From NCBI RefSeq assembly GCF_001514285.1, contig NZ_KQ949036.1, positions 124,001 to 188,000 on the forward strand: DNA of 64,000 bases, written 5' to 3'. This DNA comes from Streptomyces sp. DSM 15324. Lineage in GTDB: Bacteria; Actinomycetota; Actinomycetes; Streptomycetales; Streptomycetaceae. Position numbers and translations under genes: made by a program. Every line of letters starts with the position of its first letter. Within the stretch, counting starts at the first letter, position 1. Shown in pieces: positions 52,480 through 60,813 of this stretch. The notes beneath the pieces were generated by a model. The model did no database searches, had not been told where the DNA came from, and was given only the letters and a program-made list of their open reading frames with translations.

Positions 52480-52899
52480 TCAGCCCTCGACGGCCGCCGG
52501 GTCCATCCAGACGATCTCCCAGGTGTGCCCGTCGAGGTCGTCGAAGGAACGGCCGTACATGAAGCCCATGTCCTGCGTCTCGCCGCTGGGCGTGGCGCCG
52601 AGGGCGAGCGCGCGGTCGACCAGCTCGTCGACCTTCTCGCGGCTCTCGGAGCTGAGCGCGACGAGCACCTCGCTGGTCGTCGTGGCGTCCGCGATCTCCT
52701 TCTTGGTGAAGGTCGCGTAGAACGGCTTGGTGAGCAGCATCGCGACGATCGTGTCGCTGATGACCACCGAGGCCGCGTTCTCGTCGCTGAACTGCGGGTT
52801 GAGCGAGTAGCCCAGGCCGGTGAAGAACGCCTTCGAGGCGGCGAGGTCGCTCACGGGCAGGTTGACGAAGATCATCTGCTGGTAGGCGGGGGCGGTCAT
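52480..52899 (-). CDS. VOC-superfamily (glyoxalase/bleomycin-resistance-fold) protein
   Basis: This 139-aa protein has the vicinal-oxygen-chelate fold. The start MIFVNLPVSDLAASKAFFTGLGY and FSDENAASVVISDTIVAMLL give the first beta-alpha-beta-beta-beta unit. The second ends FDDLDGHTWEIVWMDP, with a potential metal/ligand Glu. Similar proteins include PhnB- and YaeR-like enzymes; no substrate can be named. The ATG at 52899 has GGGAGAG upstream. Confidence 0.88.
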   Translation of the reverse strand: MTAPAYQQMIFVNLPVSDLAASKAFFTGLGYSLNPQFSDENAASVVISDTIVAMLLTKPFYATFTKKEIADATTTSEVLVALSSESREKVDELVDRALALGATPSGETQDMGFMYGRSFDDLDGHTWEIVWMDPAAVEG

Positions 52900-53000
52900 C
52901 GGTCTCTCCCATCGGGGTGGTTGCGGTGTGCGATGGGGTAGACCGCGGGTTCGCGCGGAACTCATCGCCGAGCGCGATCTTTTTTTCGTACGGGTCGTGG

Positions 53001-54392
53001 TCAGTGGGCCAGGGGGAGGGACGCCAGCTCCGCCACCATCAGGGTCAGGGGGGCGAAGAGGCTCAGGAGGGCGGCCGCGCGCAGGACGGCGGCGGTGCGC
53101 AGGATCTTGCCGGGGGCGCCGAGGCGGAGCAGGGCGGCGGTGGTGTCGGCGCGAGCCTGCCGGGCCTCGACGGCGGTCGTCAGGAGCGTGGCGACCGTGC
53201 AGCACGCCACGACCGCGGCGCCGAGCGTGGTGAGGGGGCCGGAGGAGGGGTCGGCGGGGTCGTACAGGGCGGCCACCGCGTACGCGCCCGAGGCCACTGC
53301 GCAGACCACGCCCAGCGGGCGGCCGATCCGGGCGGCCTCCTGCATCAGCCCGCGACCCGCGAGGAGGCGGAGGGCGCCGGGGCGGGCCGTCTGGAGGAGA
53401 CGGCCGCACAGGTGGGTGAGACCGGGACCGGCGAGGGCCAGACCGATCGCCGTCAGGCACCAGCCGAGGAGGACCGCGGTGGGGGCGGTGGGCAGACCGG
53501 TGGGCAGCGGGAGGGCGGCGGCGGTGGGGGTCCGGCTGGCGTAGCCCTCCACGGCGAGGCCGGTGGCCAGGAGGGCGGCGCCCCAGGGCAGGGCGGTGGG
53601 GTGGGGCGGCCGGCCGGGGACGTCCGCGGTGCCGTCGGGCAGGGGCCCGGTGCGGTCCGGCGTGGGCCGGGTGCGGTCCGGCGTGGGCCCGGTGCCGTCG
53701 GGCAGGGGCCGGGTGCGGTCCGGCGTGGGCCCGGTGCCGTCCGTCGCGGGCCCTGCGCCGTCCGGCGTGGGCCCGGTGGCGCCCGCGCCCACGGGTGCCG
53801 CCCCGGCAATGCGGCGGCCCGCGGACTCCCGGGGTGGGCCGGCCCTGAGGATTCCGGAGGCCCGGCGGGCTGCCACGAGGGTGTCCCTGGGGCAGAGCAT
53901 CAGGGCCACCGAGGCGGAGGTCGTGGCCGGCACCAGGGAGAGCAGGGTGAGGGCCGCCGGCAGCGGCAGGGGGTGGTCCGCGGCCAGGAAGTCGGTCGCC
54001 GCTCCGTCGAAGGGCATACCGGTGAGGTCGCCCCGGAGGTGGAGGAAGACGAGGAGGGCCAGCATCGAGCCGAGCAGGGTCGACAGGGCCGTCGTGGTCG
54101 CCGAGACGGCCATCAGACGGGCCGGGCCCAGGCCGATGGCCGCGAGACCGGGGCGGGGGCGGGTGCCGGGGTCGGTGCGGGCGACCGCCAGGGCGAGGTG
54201 GACGGTGGCGGCCAGGGGGACCGCGCACCAGGCGAGGCGGAGCAGGGAGCCCGGGGAGCCCTCGGGGTGGGTCAGGGCGTGTCCGAGCGTGGAGAGGAGG
54301 AGGAAACCGGTGGCCGCCGAGGCCGCCGCGACCAGGAGGCGGCGCGCCTGTACGGCGGGGTGCGCGCTGCGGGTCAGACGGAGAGCGAGCAC
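53001..54392 (-). CDS. ABC transporter membrane component with an internal repeat (FtsX-like, tentative)
   Basis: This 463-aa integral membrane protein has about 8 predicted helices in two groups, separated by a hydrophilic loop that contains seven 7-residue PTPDRTG-type repeats. The arrangement and its ATPase partner recall FtsX/MacB-type permeases, but I do not see a clear FtsX domain signature, so the family is tentative. The GTG start at 54392 overlaps the ATPase gene by 19 bp. Hydrophobic segments include LLVAAASAATGFLLLSTLG and TAIGLALAGPGL. Ser/Ala/Leu/Pro composition and repeats make alignment difficult. Confidence 0.72.
   Translation of the reverse strand: MLALRLTRSAHPAVQARRLLVAAASAATGFLLLSTLGHALTHPEGSPGSLLRLAWCAVPLAATVHLALAVARTDPGTRPRPGLAAIGLGPARLMAVSATTTALSTLLGSMLALLVFLHLRGDLTGMPFDGAATDFLAADHPLPLPAALTLLSLVPATTSASVALMLCPRDTLVAARRASGILRAGPPRESAGRRIAGAAPVGAGATGPTPDGAGPATDGTGPTPDRTRPLPDGTGPTPDRTRPTPDRTGPLPDGTADVPGRPPHPTALPWGAALLATGLAVEGYASRTPTAAALPLPTGLPTAPTAVLLGWCLTAIGLALAGPGLTHLCGRLLQTARPGALRLLAGRGLMQEAARIGRPLGVVCAVASGAYAVAALYDPADPSSGPLTTLGAAVVACCTVATLLTTAVEARQARADTTAALLRLGAPGKILRTAAVLRAAALLSLFAPLTLMVAELASLPLAH
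53629..53775. repeat. Seven 21-bp tandem repeats inside the membrane protein gene
   Basis: Units of GTGCGGTCCGGCGTGGGCCCG type (with GTGCCGTCGGGCAGGGGCC variants) repeat seven times in frame and encode PTPDRTG-like heptapeptides. The units differ at several positions, so the repeat is old or under mixed selection. Copy-number variation is expected. Confidence 0.85.
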
Positions 54393-55306
54393 GCGGCCCC
54401 CCGCCCTTCCGCCTCACCCCGACCGTCCGACGCCCCGGGCCCGCCCACCGCTCGCTCCGGATCCGCCGGCCCGTGCTGGGCCGGCCCGGTGCCGTCCGGC
54501 CCCGCCCCGGCGTCCGGCTCACCGGGAGCGGCCGGGTCCCCCCGGCCCACGGACGCGTCCGGGCCTTCCGGCTTCGCCCGGCCGGGCCCGGCCTCTCGGT
54601 CGCTCGGGAAGGGGGGAAGGTGAAGGGTGGTCACCCGGCGGCCGTCCAGCAGGGTCACGCGGCGGTCGGCCAAGGAGGCGGTTTCCGGGTCGTGGGTGGC
54701 GAGGACGACCGTGATGCCGTGGGAGCGGGCGGCGGTGGTGAGGGTGCGCAGGACGTGTGTGCGGTCGGCGCGGTGCAGCGGGGCCGTCGGTTCGTCCGCG
54801 AACAGGATGGAGGGGGCGGGGGCCAGCGCACGGGTGATGCAGACGCGCTGGCGTTCCGCCTGGGTCAGTTCGTGCGGCCGGCTGCGCGCCTTCGGGCCGA
54901 TGTCGAGGCGCTCCAGCCACTCCAGCGCGGCGGCCTTGGCCCGGCGGCGGCTGGTGCCGCGCAGCATCAGGGGGAGGGCCGCGTTCTCCCACACGTTCAG
55001 CTCGGGGACGAGCACGGGGACCGGGTCGATCCAGCCGAAGCGGTCGCGGCGCAGCCGCTCACGCGCCATCGGGCCCATGGTGTGCACGGGGACGCTGTTG
55101 AACCAGACCTCGCCGCGCTGGGCGGGCAGCAAGCCGGACAGACAGTGCAGCAGGGTCGTCTTGCCGCTCCCGCGCGGCCCGCTGACGGCGAGGATCTCGC
55201 CCTCCCGCACACCCAGCGAGACCCCGCCGAGCGCCGGTGATCCGTCGCGGTGCGTGAAGTGCAGCGAGCGTGCCCAGAGCACGTCGTTGTCCGGCGGGGC
55301 CTCCAT
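54374..55306 (-). CDS. ABC transporter ATP-binding protein
   Basis: This 310-aa ATPase is of MacB/LolD type. Walker A is SGPRGSGKTTLLHCLSGL, and Walker B is ILFADEPTAPLHRAD, followed by the H-loop LATHDPETA. The signature is degenerate (ELTQAERQRVCITRAL, lacking LSGGQ). The C-terminal about 90 residues are Gly/Pro/Asp/Ala-rich and not part of the fold. It precedes its membrane partner, with 19-bp overlap. The operon's substrate is unknown. The start is the ATG at 55306. Confidence 0.87.
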   Translation of the reverse strand: MEAPPDNDVLWARSLHFTHRDGSPALGGVSLGVREGEILAVSGPRGSGKTTLLHCLSGLLPAQRGEVWFNSVPVHTMGPMARERLRRDRFGWIDPVPVLVPELNVWENAALPLMLRGTSRRRAKAAALEWLERLDIGPKARSRPHELTQAERQRVCITRALAPAPSILFADEPTAPLHRADRTHVLRTLTTAARSHGITVVLATHDPETASLADRRVTLLDGRRVTTLHLPPFPSDREAGPGRAKPEGPDASVGRGDPAAPGEPDAGAGPDGTGPAQHGPADPERAVGGPGASDGRGEAEGRGAACSLSV

Positions 55307-55438
55307 GGGCGTACACCTCGGTTCAGATCCGTGAGTTCCCTGGGTATCCCCCGTCCGGGGGAACGAACGGGGAACGAAGGCAGGGCCGATCGGTCACGAG
55401 CACGCTAAGGAGGTGGCGGCGGGCTTGCGGACAGCACA

Positions 55439-55485
55439 CGGCCCCGGTGCGCCGTTTCTCACTCGCACGGCGGACACCGGGGCCG
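55439..55485 (-). terminator. Long terminator hairpin of the aminotransferase operon
   Basis: CGGCCCCGGTG (55439-55449) pairs with CACCGGGGCCG (55475-55485), and the inner CGCCGT (55450-55455) with ACGGCG (55467-55472), separated by a 2-nt bulge. It lies 24 bp past the aminotransferase stop on its strand. TTGATCACAG is repeated at 55489-55498 and 55505-55514 around the stop codon. Confidence 0.82.
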
Positions 55486-55508
55486 GTGTTGATCACAGGG
55501 TCAGTTGA

Positions 55509-56891
55509 TCACAGCTTCGTCCAGGCCTCCGTCAGCGTGGCGCGCAGGATCTGCTCGATCTCGTCGAAGGTCTCCTGGTTCGAGATCAGCGGCGGGGCGA
55601 GCTGGACGACCGGGTCGCCGCGGTCGTCGGCACGGCAGTACAGGCCGTTCTCGAAGAGGGCCTTGGAGAGGAAGCCGTACAGGACGCGCTCGGTCTCGTC
55701 GGCGTCGAAGGACTCCTTGGTCGCCTTGTCCTTGACCAGTTCGATGCCGTAGAAGAAGCCGTTGCCGCGGACGTCGCCGACGATGGGCAGGTCGTGCAGC
55801 TTCTCCAGGGTGGCGCGGAACGCGGACTCGTTGTCGAGGACGTGCTGGTTGAGCCCCTCGCGCTCGAACAGGTCGAGGTTGGCGAGGCCGACCGCCGCCG
55901 ACACCGGGTGGCCGCCGAAGGTGTAGCCGTGCAGGAAGGTGTTGTCGCCCTTGTAGAACGGCTCGGCGAGCCGGTCGGAGACGATGCACGCGCCGATGGG
56001 GGAGTACCCGGAGGTCATGCCCTTGGCGCAGGTGATCATGTCCGGTACGTAGCCGAACTTGTCGCAGGCGAACATCGTGCCGAGCCGGCCGAAGGCGCAG
56101 ATGACCTCGTCGGAGACGAGCAGCACGTCGTACTGGTCGCAGATCTCGCGGACCCGTTGGAAGTAGCCGGGCGGGGGCGGGAAGCAGCCGCCCGCGTTCT
56201 GCACCGGCTCCAGGAAGACCGCGGCGACGGTGTCCGCGCCCTCGAAGAGGATCTGCTGCTCGATCTGGTCGGCGGCCCAGCGGCCGAAGGCCTCGGGGTC
56301 GTCGCCGAAGACCGGGGCGCGGTAGATGTTGGTGTTGGGCACCTTGTGGGCGCCGGGCACGAGCGGCTCGAAGGGCGCCTTCAGGGCCGGCAGGCCGGTG
56401 ATGGACAGGGCGCCCTGCGGGGTGCCGTGGTAGGCCACCGCGCGGGAGATGACCTTGTGCTTGGTCGGCTTGCCCGTGAGCTTGAAGTACTGCTTGGCCA
56501 GCTTCCACGCGGTCTCGACGGCCTCGCCGCCACCCGTGGTGAAGAAGACCTTGTTCAGGTCGCCCGGCGCGTGGTGGGCGAGGCGCTCCGCCAGCTCGAC
56601 GGCCTTCGGGTGGGCGTAGGACCAGACCGGGAAGAACGCCAGTTCCTGCGCCTGCTTGAAGGCGGTCTCGGCCAGCTCCGTGCGGCCGTGGCCGGCCTGG
56701 ACCACGAACAGGCCGGCGAGCCCGTCCAGGTAGCGCTTGCCCTTGTCGTCGTAGATGTGGGTGCCCTCGCCCCGGACGATGGTCGGGACGGGGGAGTTCT
56801 CGTACGAGGACATGCGGGTGAAGTGCATCCACAAGTGGTCGTACGCGGTGCGGCTGAGGTCCTTCTCGGTCACGGTTATCGGGTTCCCCAC
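55509..56891 (-). CDS. Class III PLP-dependent aminotransferase (putrescine/GABA-type)
   Basis: This 460-aa class III (omega) aminotransferase transfers an amino group from an amine or omega-amino acid, probably to pyruvate. The N-terminal active-site region SYENSPVPTIVRGEGTHIYD and VFFTTGGGEAVETAWKLAKQY are family features. The PLP lysine is in ITCAKGMTSGYSPIGA at about residue 290, and DEVICAFGRLG holds the PLP-pairing Asp. Together with the Lrp gene and the divergent aldehyde dehydrogenase it looks like a polyamine/GABA degradation locus. I recall the equivalent S. coelicolor cluster for polyamine use. Its start lies within the Lrp gene. Confidence 0.87.
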   Translation of the reverse strand: MGNPITVTEKDLSRTAYDHLWMHFTRMSSYENSPVPTIVRGEGTHIYDDKGKRYLDGLAGLFVVQAGHGRTELAETAFKQAQELAFFPVWSYAHPKAVELAERLAHHAPGDLNKVFFTTGGGEAVETAWKLAKQYFKLTGKPTKHKVISRAVAYHGTPQGALSITGLPALKAPFEPLVPGAHKVPNTNIYRAPVFGDDPEAFGRWAADQIEQQILFEGADTVAAVFLEPVQNAGGCFPPPPGYFQRVREICDQYDVLLVSDEVICAFGRLGTMFACDKFGYVPDMITCAKGMTSGYSPIGACIVSDRLAEPFYKGDNTFLHGYTFGGHPVSAAVGLANLDLFEREGLNQHVLDNESAFRATLEKLHDLPIVGDVRGNGFFYGIELVKDKATKESFDADETERVLYGFLSKALFENGLYCRADDRGDPVVQLAPPLISNQETFDEIEQILRATLTEAWTKL

Positions 56892-57400
56892 ATGTAGGTC
56901 TGCTTCTTCAGCTTCAGGTAGACGAAGCTCTCGGTGGAGCGCACGCCGGGCAGGGCCCGGATGCGTTTGTTGATGACGTCCAGCAGGTGGTCGTCGTCCT
57001 CGCAGACGATCTCGGCGAGGATGTCGAACGAGCCCGCGGTCATCACCACGTACTCGACCTCGGCCATCTCGGTGAGCGCTTCCGCTACGGACTCCACGTC
57101 ACCCTCGACGTGCAGTCCGACCATCGCCTGCCGGCGGAAGCCCACGGTGAGCGGGTCCGTGACGGCGACGATCTGCATCACGCCCTGGTCGAGCAGCTTC
57201 TGCACGCGCTGGCGCACGGCCGCCTCGGACAGGCCGACGGCCTTGCCGATGGCGGCGTACGGCCGGCGGCCGTCCTCCTGGAGCTGCTCGATGATGCCGA
57301 GGCTGACGGCATCCAGGTGCGGGGTGCTGTTCCTGGACTCGCGGGAACTCCCGCCGTCCCTGTGCTCTGCGCTTCGACTGGCCACGGCCACACTGTGCAC
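56876..57400 (-). CDS. Lrp/AsnC-family transcriptional regulator
   Basis: This 174-aa regulator has an N-terminal helix-turn-helix (LDAVSLGIIEQLQEDGRRPYAAIGKAVGLSEAAVRQRVQKL) and a C-terminal RAM ligand domain (EYVVMTAGSFDILAEIVCEDDDHLLDVINKRIRALPGV). I chose GTG 57400; the frame extends to ATG 57427, which has no ribosome site. It overlaps the aminotransferase gene by 16 bp and is divergent from the aldehyde dehydrogenase. It resembles EpuRI, which I recall as a polyamine-use regulator in S. coelicolor, but this assignment is from memory. Confidence 0.89.
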   Translation of the reverse strand: MHSVAVASRSAEHRDGGSSRESRNSTPHLDAVSLGIIEQLQEDGRRPYAAIGKAVGLSEAAVRQRVQKLLDQGVMQIVAVTDPLTVGFRRQAMVGLHVEGDVESVAEALTEMAEVEYVVMTAGSFDILAEIVCEDDDHLLDVINKRIRALPGVRSTESFVYLKLKKQTYMWGTR

Positions 57401-57460
57401 GACGTCTCGACAGTTCCGCAAGGCCATGGCGATGAAATTCGTTGTTTACGCCACTGAGAT

Positions 57461-57547
57461 CTGCGGATTCCGCAGTCATTGCCGGATCGGGGGTGTTGAA
57501 AACGTGGGCGCGCGGATTACTGTGGGTGTCTCAGTCAATGGACACCC
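57461..57547. promoter_or_regulatory. Palindromes between Lrp regulator and aldehyde dehydrogenase
   Basis: CTGCGGA-T-TCCGCAG (57461-57475) is a perfect 15-bp palindrome of Lrp-box architecture. GGGTGTC (57524-57530) and GACACCC (57541-57547) form a second inverted repeat with a 10-nt spacer, just before the ribosome site GGAGG (57554-57558). Both lie in the divergent gap and are likely regulator sites. Confidence 0.62.
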
Positions 57548-57566
57548 GAACTTGGAGGGCCGGTCA

Positions 57567-59006
57567 GTGAGCACCGAGCTGCGTCGCCTGCGCAACTACA
57601 TCGACGGTGAGTTCCGGGACGCCGCCGACGGACGGACCACCGAAGTGGTCAACCCGGCGACGGGCGAGGCGTACGCGACCGCGCCGCTGTCCGGACCCGC
57701 GGACGTGGACGCCGCCATGGCCGCCGCGGCCGCGGCCTTCCCGGGCTGGCGCGACACCACCCCGTCGGAGCGGCAGAAGGCCCTGCTGAAGATCGCGGAC
57801 GCCTTCGAGGAGCGTGCCGAGGAACTGATCGCGGCCGAGGTGGAGAACACGGGCAAGCCCATCGGGCTGACCCGCTCCGAGGAGATCCCGCCGATGGTCG
57901 ACCAGATCCGCTTCTTCGCGGGCGCGGCCCGGATGCTGGAGGGCCGCAGCGCGGGTGAGTACATGGACGGGATGACCTCGATCGTCCGCCGTGAGCCGGT
58001 CGGCGTCTGCGCCCAGGTCGCGCCCTGGAACTACCCGATGATGATGGCCGTGTGGAAGTTCGCCCCGGCGATCGCGGCCGGCAACACGGTCGTCCTGAAG
58101 CCCTCGGACACCACGCCCGCCTCCACGGTCCTGATCGCCGAGATCCTCGGCTCGATCCTGCCCAAGGGCGTCTTCAACGTCATCACGGGCGACCGGGACA
58201 CCGGCCGGCTGATGGTCGAGCACCCCACCCCGGCGATGGCCTCCATCACCGGATCGGTGCGCGCCGGCATGTCGGTCGCCGAGTCCGCGGCCAAGGACGT
58301 CAAGCGCGTCCACCTGGAGCTGGGCGGCAAGGCGCCGGTCGTCGTCTTCGAGGACACCGACATCCCGAAGGCCGTCGAGGACATCTCGGTGGCGGGCTTC
58401 TTCAACGCCGGCCAGGACTGTACGGCGGCCACCCGCGTCCTCGTCCACGAGTCGATCCACGACGAGTTCGTCGCCGCGCTCGCCAAGGCCGCGGCCGAGA
58501 CGAAGACCGGGCAGCCGGACGACGAGGACGTGCTGTTCGGCCCCCTGAACAACCCCAACCAGCTCCGGCAGGTCTCCGGGTTCATCGAGCGGCTGCCCGC
58601 GCACGCCAAGGTGGAGGCCGGCGGCCACCAGGTCGGCGACAAGGGCTACTTCTACGCGCCGACCGTGGTCTCCGGGCTGAAGCAGGACGACGAGATCATC
58701 CAGAAGGAGGTCTTCGGGCCGGTCATCACCGTCCAGTCCTTCAACGACGAGGAGCAGGCGGTGACCTGGGCCAACGGCGTCGAGTACGCCCTCGCCTCCT
58801 CGGTGTGGACCAGGGACCACGGCCGCGCGATGCGCATGTCCAAGAAGCTCGACTTCGGCTGTGTGTGGATCAACACCCACATCCCGCTGGTCGCGGAGAT
58901 GCCGCACGGCGGCTTCAAGAAGTCCGGCTACGGCAAGGACCTCTCGGGATACGGCTTCGACGACTACACGCGGATCAAGCACGTGATGACGTCGCTGGAC
59001 GCGTAG
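57567..59006 (+). CDS. NAD(P)+-dependent aldehyde dehydrogenase (gamma-aminobutyraldehyde-type)
   Basis: This 479-aa aldehyde dehydrogenase oxidises an aldehyde to an acid, here probably gamma-aminobutyraldehyde or its gamma-glutamyl derivative. Glu at about 251 in HLELGGKAP and the catalytic Cys at about 285 in FFNAGQDCTAAT are present. PWNYPMMMAVWKFAPAIAAGN and SITGSVRAG are family features. The GTG at 57567 follows GGAGG (57554-57558). It is divergent from the Lrp regulator and aminotransferase, the same arrangement as the polyamine-use locus I recall from S. coelicolor. Substrate is inferred. Confidence 0.88.
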   Translation: MSTELRRLRNYIDGEFRDAADGRTTEVVNPATGEAYATAPLSGPADVDAAMAAAAAAFPGWRDTTPSERQKALLKIADAFEERAEELIAAEVENTGKPIGLTRSEEIPPMVDQIRFFAGAARMLEGRSAGEYMDGMTSIVRREPVGVCAQVAPWNYPMMMAVWKFAPAIAAGNTVVLKPSDTTPASTVLIAEILGSILPKGVFNVITGDRDTGRLMVEHPTPAMASITGSVRAGMSVAESAAKDVKRVHLELGGKAPVVVFEDTDIPKAVEDISVAGFFNAGQDCTAATRVLVHESIHDEFVAALAKAAAETKTGQPDDEDVLFGPLNNPNQLRQVSGFIERLPAHAKVEAGGHQVGDKGYFYAPTVVSGLKQDDEIIQKEVFGPVITVQSFNDEEQAVTWANGVEYALASSVWTRDHGRAMRMSKKLDFGCVWINTHIPLVAEMPHGGFKKSGYGKDLSGYGFDDYTRIKHVMTSLDA

Positions 59007-59036
59007 TCGGCGGGCCGCCGCCGGGAGGGGCGTGCC

Positions 59037-59883
59037 GCGCGTACGCCCCTCCCCTCCCGCCGCTCCCTGCTGCGTTCCCTCGGCTCCGCCGCCGCGCTCG
59101 GCGCCCTCGCCGGCTGCGGGGCCCTCGCTGATGAACCGTCAGCAGACCGGCCGGGACCTGATCGTCGTCAGCGACTGGATGTGCGCACGGTTCGTACGGC
59201 TGGGCTGGGTCCAGGAGATGGACCGCGACCGTCAGCCGGTCGCACGTGGCCGAGTACCTGGACCCGCTGCTGCGTTCCCCCGCCTTCGACCCGGGCCGCA
59301 CGTACAGCGTGCCCCATCAGTCGGGCATCACCGGCATCGCCTACAACCGGCGTGGGCTCGGCCGCGACATCCGGGCCGTCGCCGACCTGTGGGCGAGCGA
59401 CCTCAAGGGCCGGGTCACCCTCCTCTCCGGGCTGGACGAGGCCGTCGCGCTGCTGATGCAGGGCAACGGCGTCGACATCACCCGGTGGACGGCCGACGAC
59501 TTCCGCACGGTGTGCGCGCAGGTGGAGCGGCAGGTCGAAAACGGCCACATCCGCCGTGTCACCGGCAACGACTACACCTGGTCGGACTCCCTGATGATCC
59601 CCGACCTCGCCCGCCACAAGACCAACGCCGAGCGGCTCGCGACTACTCCTACGGACCCGAGGTCGCCGCCGAACTCGCGGCCCGGGTCACCTACGTCTGC
59701 CCCGTCCCCGCCGCCCAGGCGGTCCTCGCCGACTCGGGCGACGAGGAGACGGCCGCCCTCGCCGCCAACCCGCTGATCTTCCCCGACCGGGAGATGCGCG
59801 CCCGCCTCGCCGTCGCCCGCGACATCACCTCCACGGAACGGCTGGAGTTCACCCGGCGCTGGAACGCGATCGTGGGGCTGTGA
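59037..59883 (+). pseudogene. Broken polyamine (spermidine/putrescine) ABC transporter substrate-binding protein
   Basis: The gene is split across all three frames. A twin-arginine/lipoprotein-like start, RRSLLRSLGSAAALGALAGCG, lies in one frame. Then SLMNRQQTGRDLIVVSDWMCARFVRLGW follows in a second, VAEYLDPLLRSPAFDPG...GNDYT in the third, and after NAERLA the tail (DYSYGPEVAAELAARVTYVCPVP...WNAIVGL) returns to the second. At least two internal deletions are also indicated: after the lipobox, and between GNDYT and WSDSLMIPDL, where a PotD-like protein has further sequence. It sits directly behind the aldehyde dehydrogenase, where a polyamine binding protein is expected. No transporter permease or ATPase gene follows it in the window. 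Confidence 0.82.
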
Positions 59884-59922
59884 CCGTCTGCCTGATCCTC
59901 GCGCGCGCCCCGAGCCGGACGC

Positions 59923-60687
59923 TCAGGCGCCGCGCAGCGCCCTCTCCAGCCGGCGGCTCCAGCGCAGGGCCGCCGTCACGCACTCCCGCGTCCTCGGTTC
60001 CAGGCGGTGGCGCGGTCCGACGACCTGGACGGCCGCGACGATCTCGTCGGTGAAGTCGCGGACCGGTACGGCGACCGAGTACAGGCCCGGTTCGGCCTCC
60101 TCGTCGACGATCGAGTAGCCGCGTTCCCGGGTCACGGCCAGCCGGCGCAGGAAGTCGTCCAGGCCCGTGGGCGTGTTCGGGCCGTGCGGCGCGAACTCGG
60201 TGCGCGCGAAGACCGCGGCGACCTCGTCGTCGTCGGCGTCGCTCAGCAGGGCCTGGCCGCAGTCGCTGCAGTAGGCCGGGTACGGGCGGCCGATCCACGA
60301 GCCGAGCTGCCGGCTGCCTGGGGGCACCCGTTCGGCGATGGTCACGGTGGTGTCGCCGACCAGGACGCCCAGGTAGCAGCTCTCGCCGGTCTCGTTGGCC
60401 ATGCCCTCCAGCGCGGTGAGCCCGTCGGTGCGCAGCCGGTGTGCGGTGAGATCGCGGGCCGTCGCGTAGAGCCGCCAGTGCGGGGTGACACCGCCCGAGA
60501 CGTCGTCACGGGTGACGAACTCCTCCGCGGTCATCGCGGTCACGGTACGGGAGAGCTGGCTGCGGTCGCGGCCCATCCGGCGGGCCAGTTCCGCGACGGA
60601 CGCGGCGGAGCCGTGCCGCAGGCCCTCGGCCGTCCCCCGGGCGAGCGCCGACAGGGCCTCCAGGCCCTTCACCACGGTCGAGTCCAC
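59923..60687 (-). CDS. IclR-family transcriptional regulator
   Basis: This 254-aa regulator has an N-terminal winged helix (SVAELARRMGRDRSQLSRTVTAM) and a C-terminal effector-binding GAF-like domain with ESCYLGVLVGDTTVTI and PYPAYCSDCGQALLSD. The GTG start is at 60687. It is divergent from the CutA-like gene, with a perfect palindrome between them. The effector is unknown. The three cysteines in CSDCG and ESCY are unusual but not diagnostic. Confidence 0.87.
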   Translation of the reverse strand: MDSTVVKGLEALSALARGTAEGLRHGSAASVAELARRMGRDRSQLSRTVTAMTAEEFVTRDDVSGGVTPHWRLYATARDLTAHRLRTDGLTALEGMANETGESCYLGVLVGDTTVTIAERVPPGSRQLGSWIGRPYPAYCSDCGQALLSDADDDEVAAVFARTEFAPHGPNTPTGLDDFLRRLAVTRERGYSIVDEEAEPGLYSVAVPVRDFTDEIVAAVQVVGPRHRLEPRTRECVTAALRWSRRLERALRGA

Positions 60688-60747
60688 GTGCGCACTGTAC
60701 CGCTCCCCTCGCTTGAGATCATGAAACGTGCAGCATCTGCATCTTGC

Positions 60748-60764
60748 CGTGCATTTAATGCACG
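60748..60764. promoter_or_regulatory. Perfect palindrome, probable IclR operator
   Basis: CGTGCAT-TTA-ATGCACG has 7-bp perfect arms around a 3-nt centre. It lies in the A/T-richest part of the divergent gap. Related partial sites (TGCA-GCATC-TGCA at 60729-60741) are adjacent. Confidence 0.72.
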
Positions 60765-60813
60765 CTTAGCATCCTTGCATCAGCCGCCGCCGAACACCGA
60801 GGGACGCATGCGC

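Noticed and set aside
52970..53000. Poly-T run as terminator of the ABC operon
   Set aside because: The T-run is on the plus strand, whereas the operon ending at 53001 is on the minus strand, so orientation is wrong.
59032..59883. Continuous 283-aa frame over the broken polyamine-binding gene
   Set aside because: Only its beginning and end match PotD; the middle is out of frame, so it is not an intact gene.
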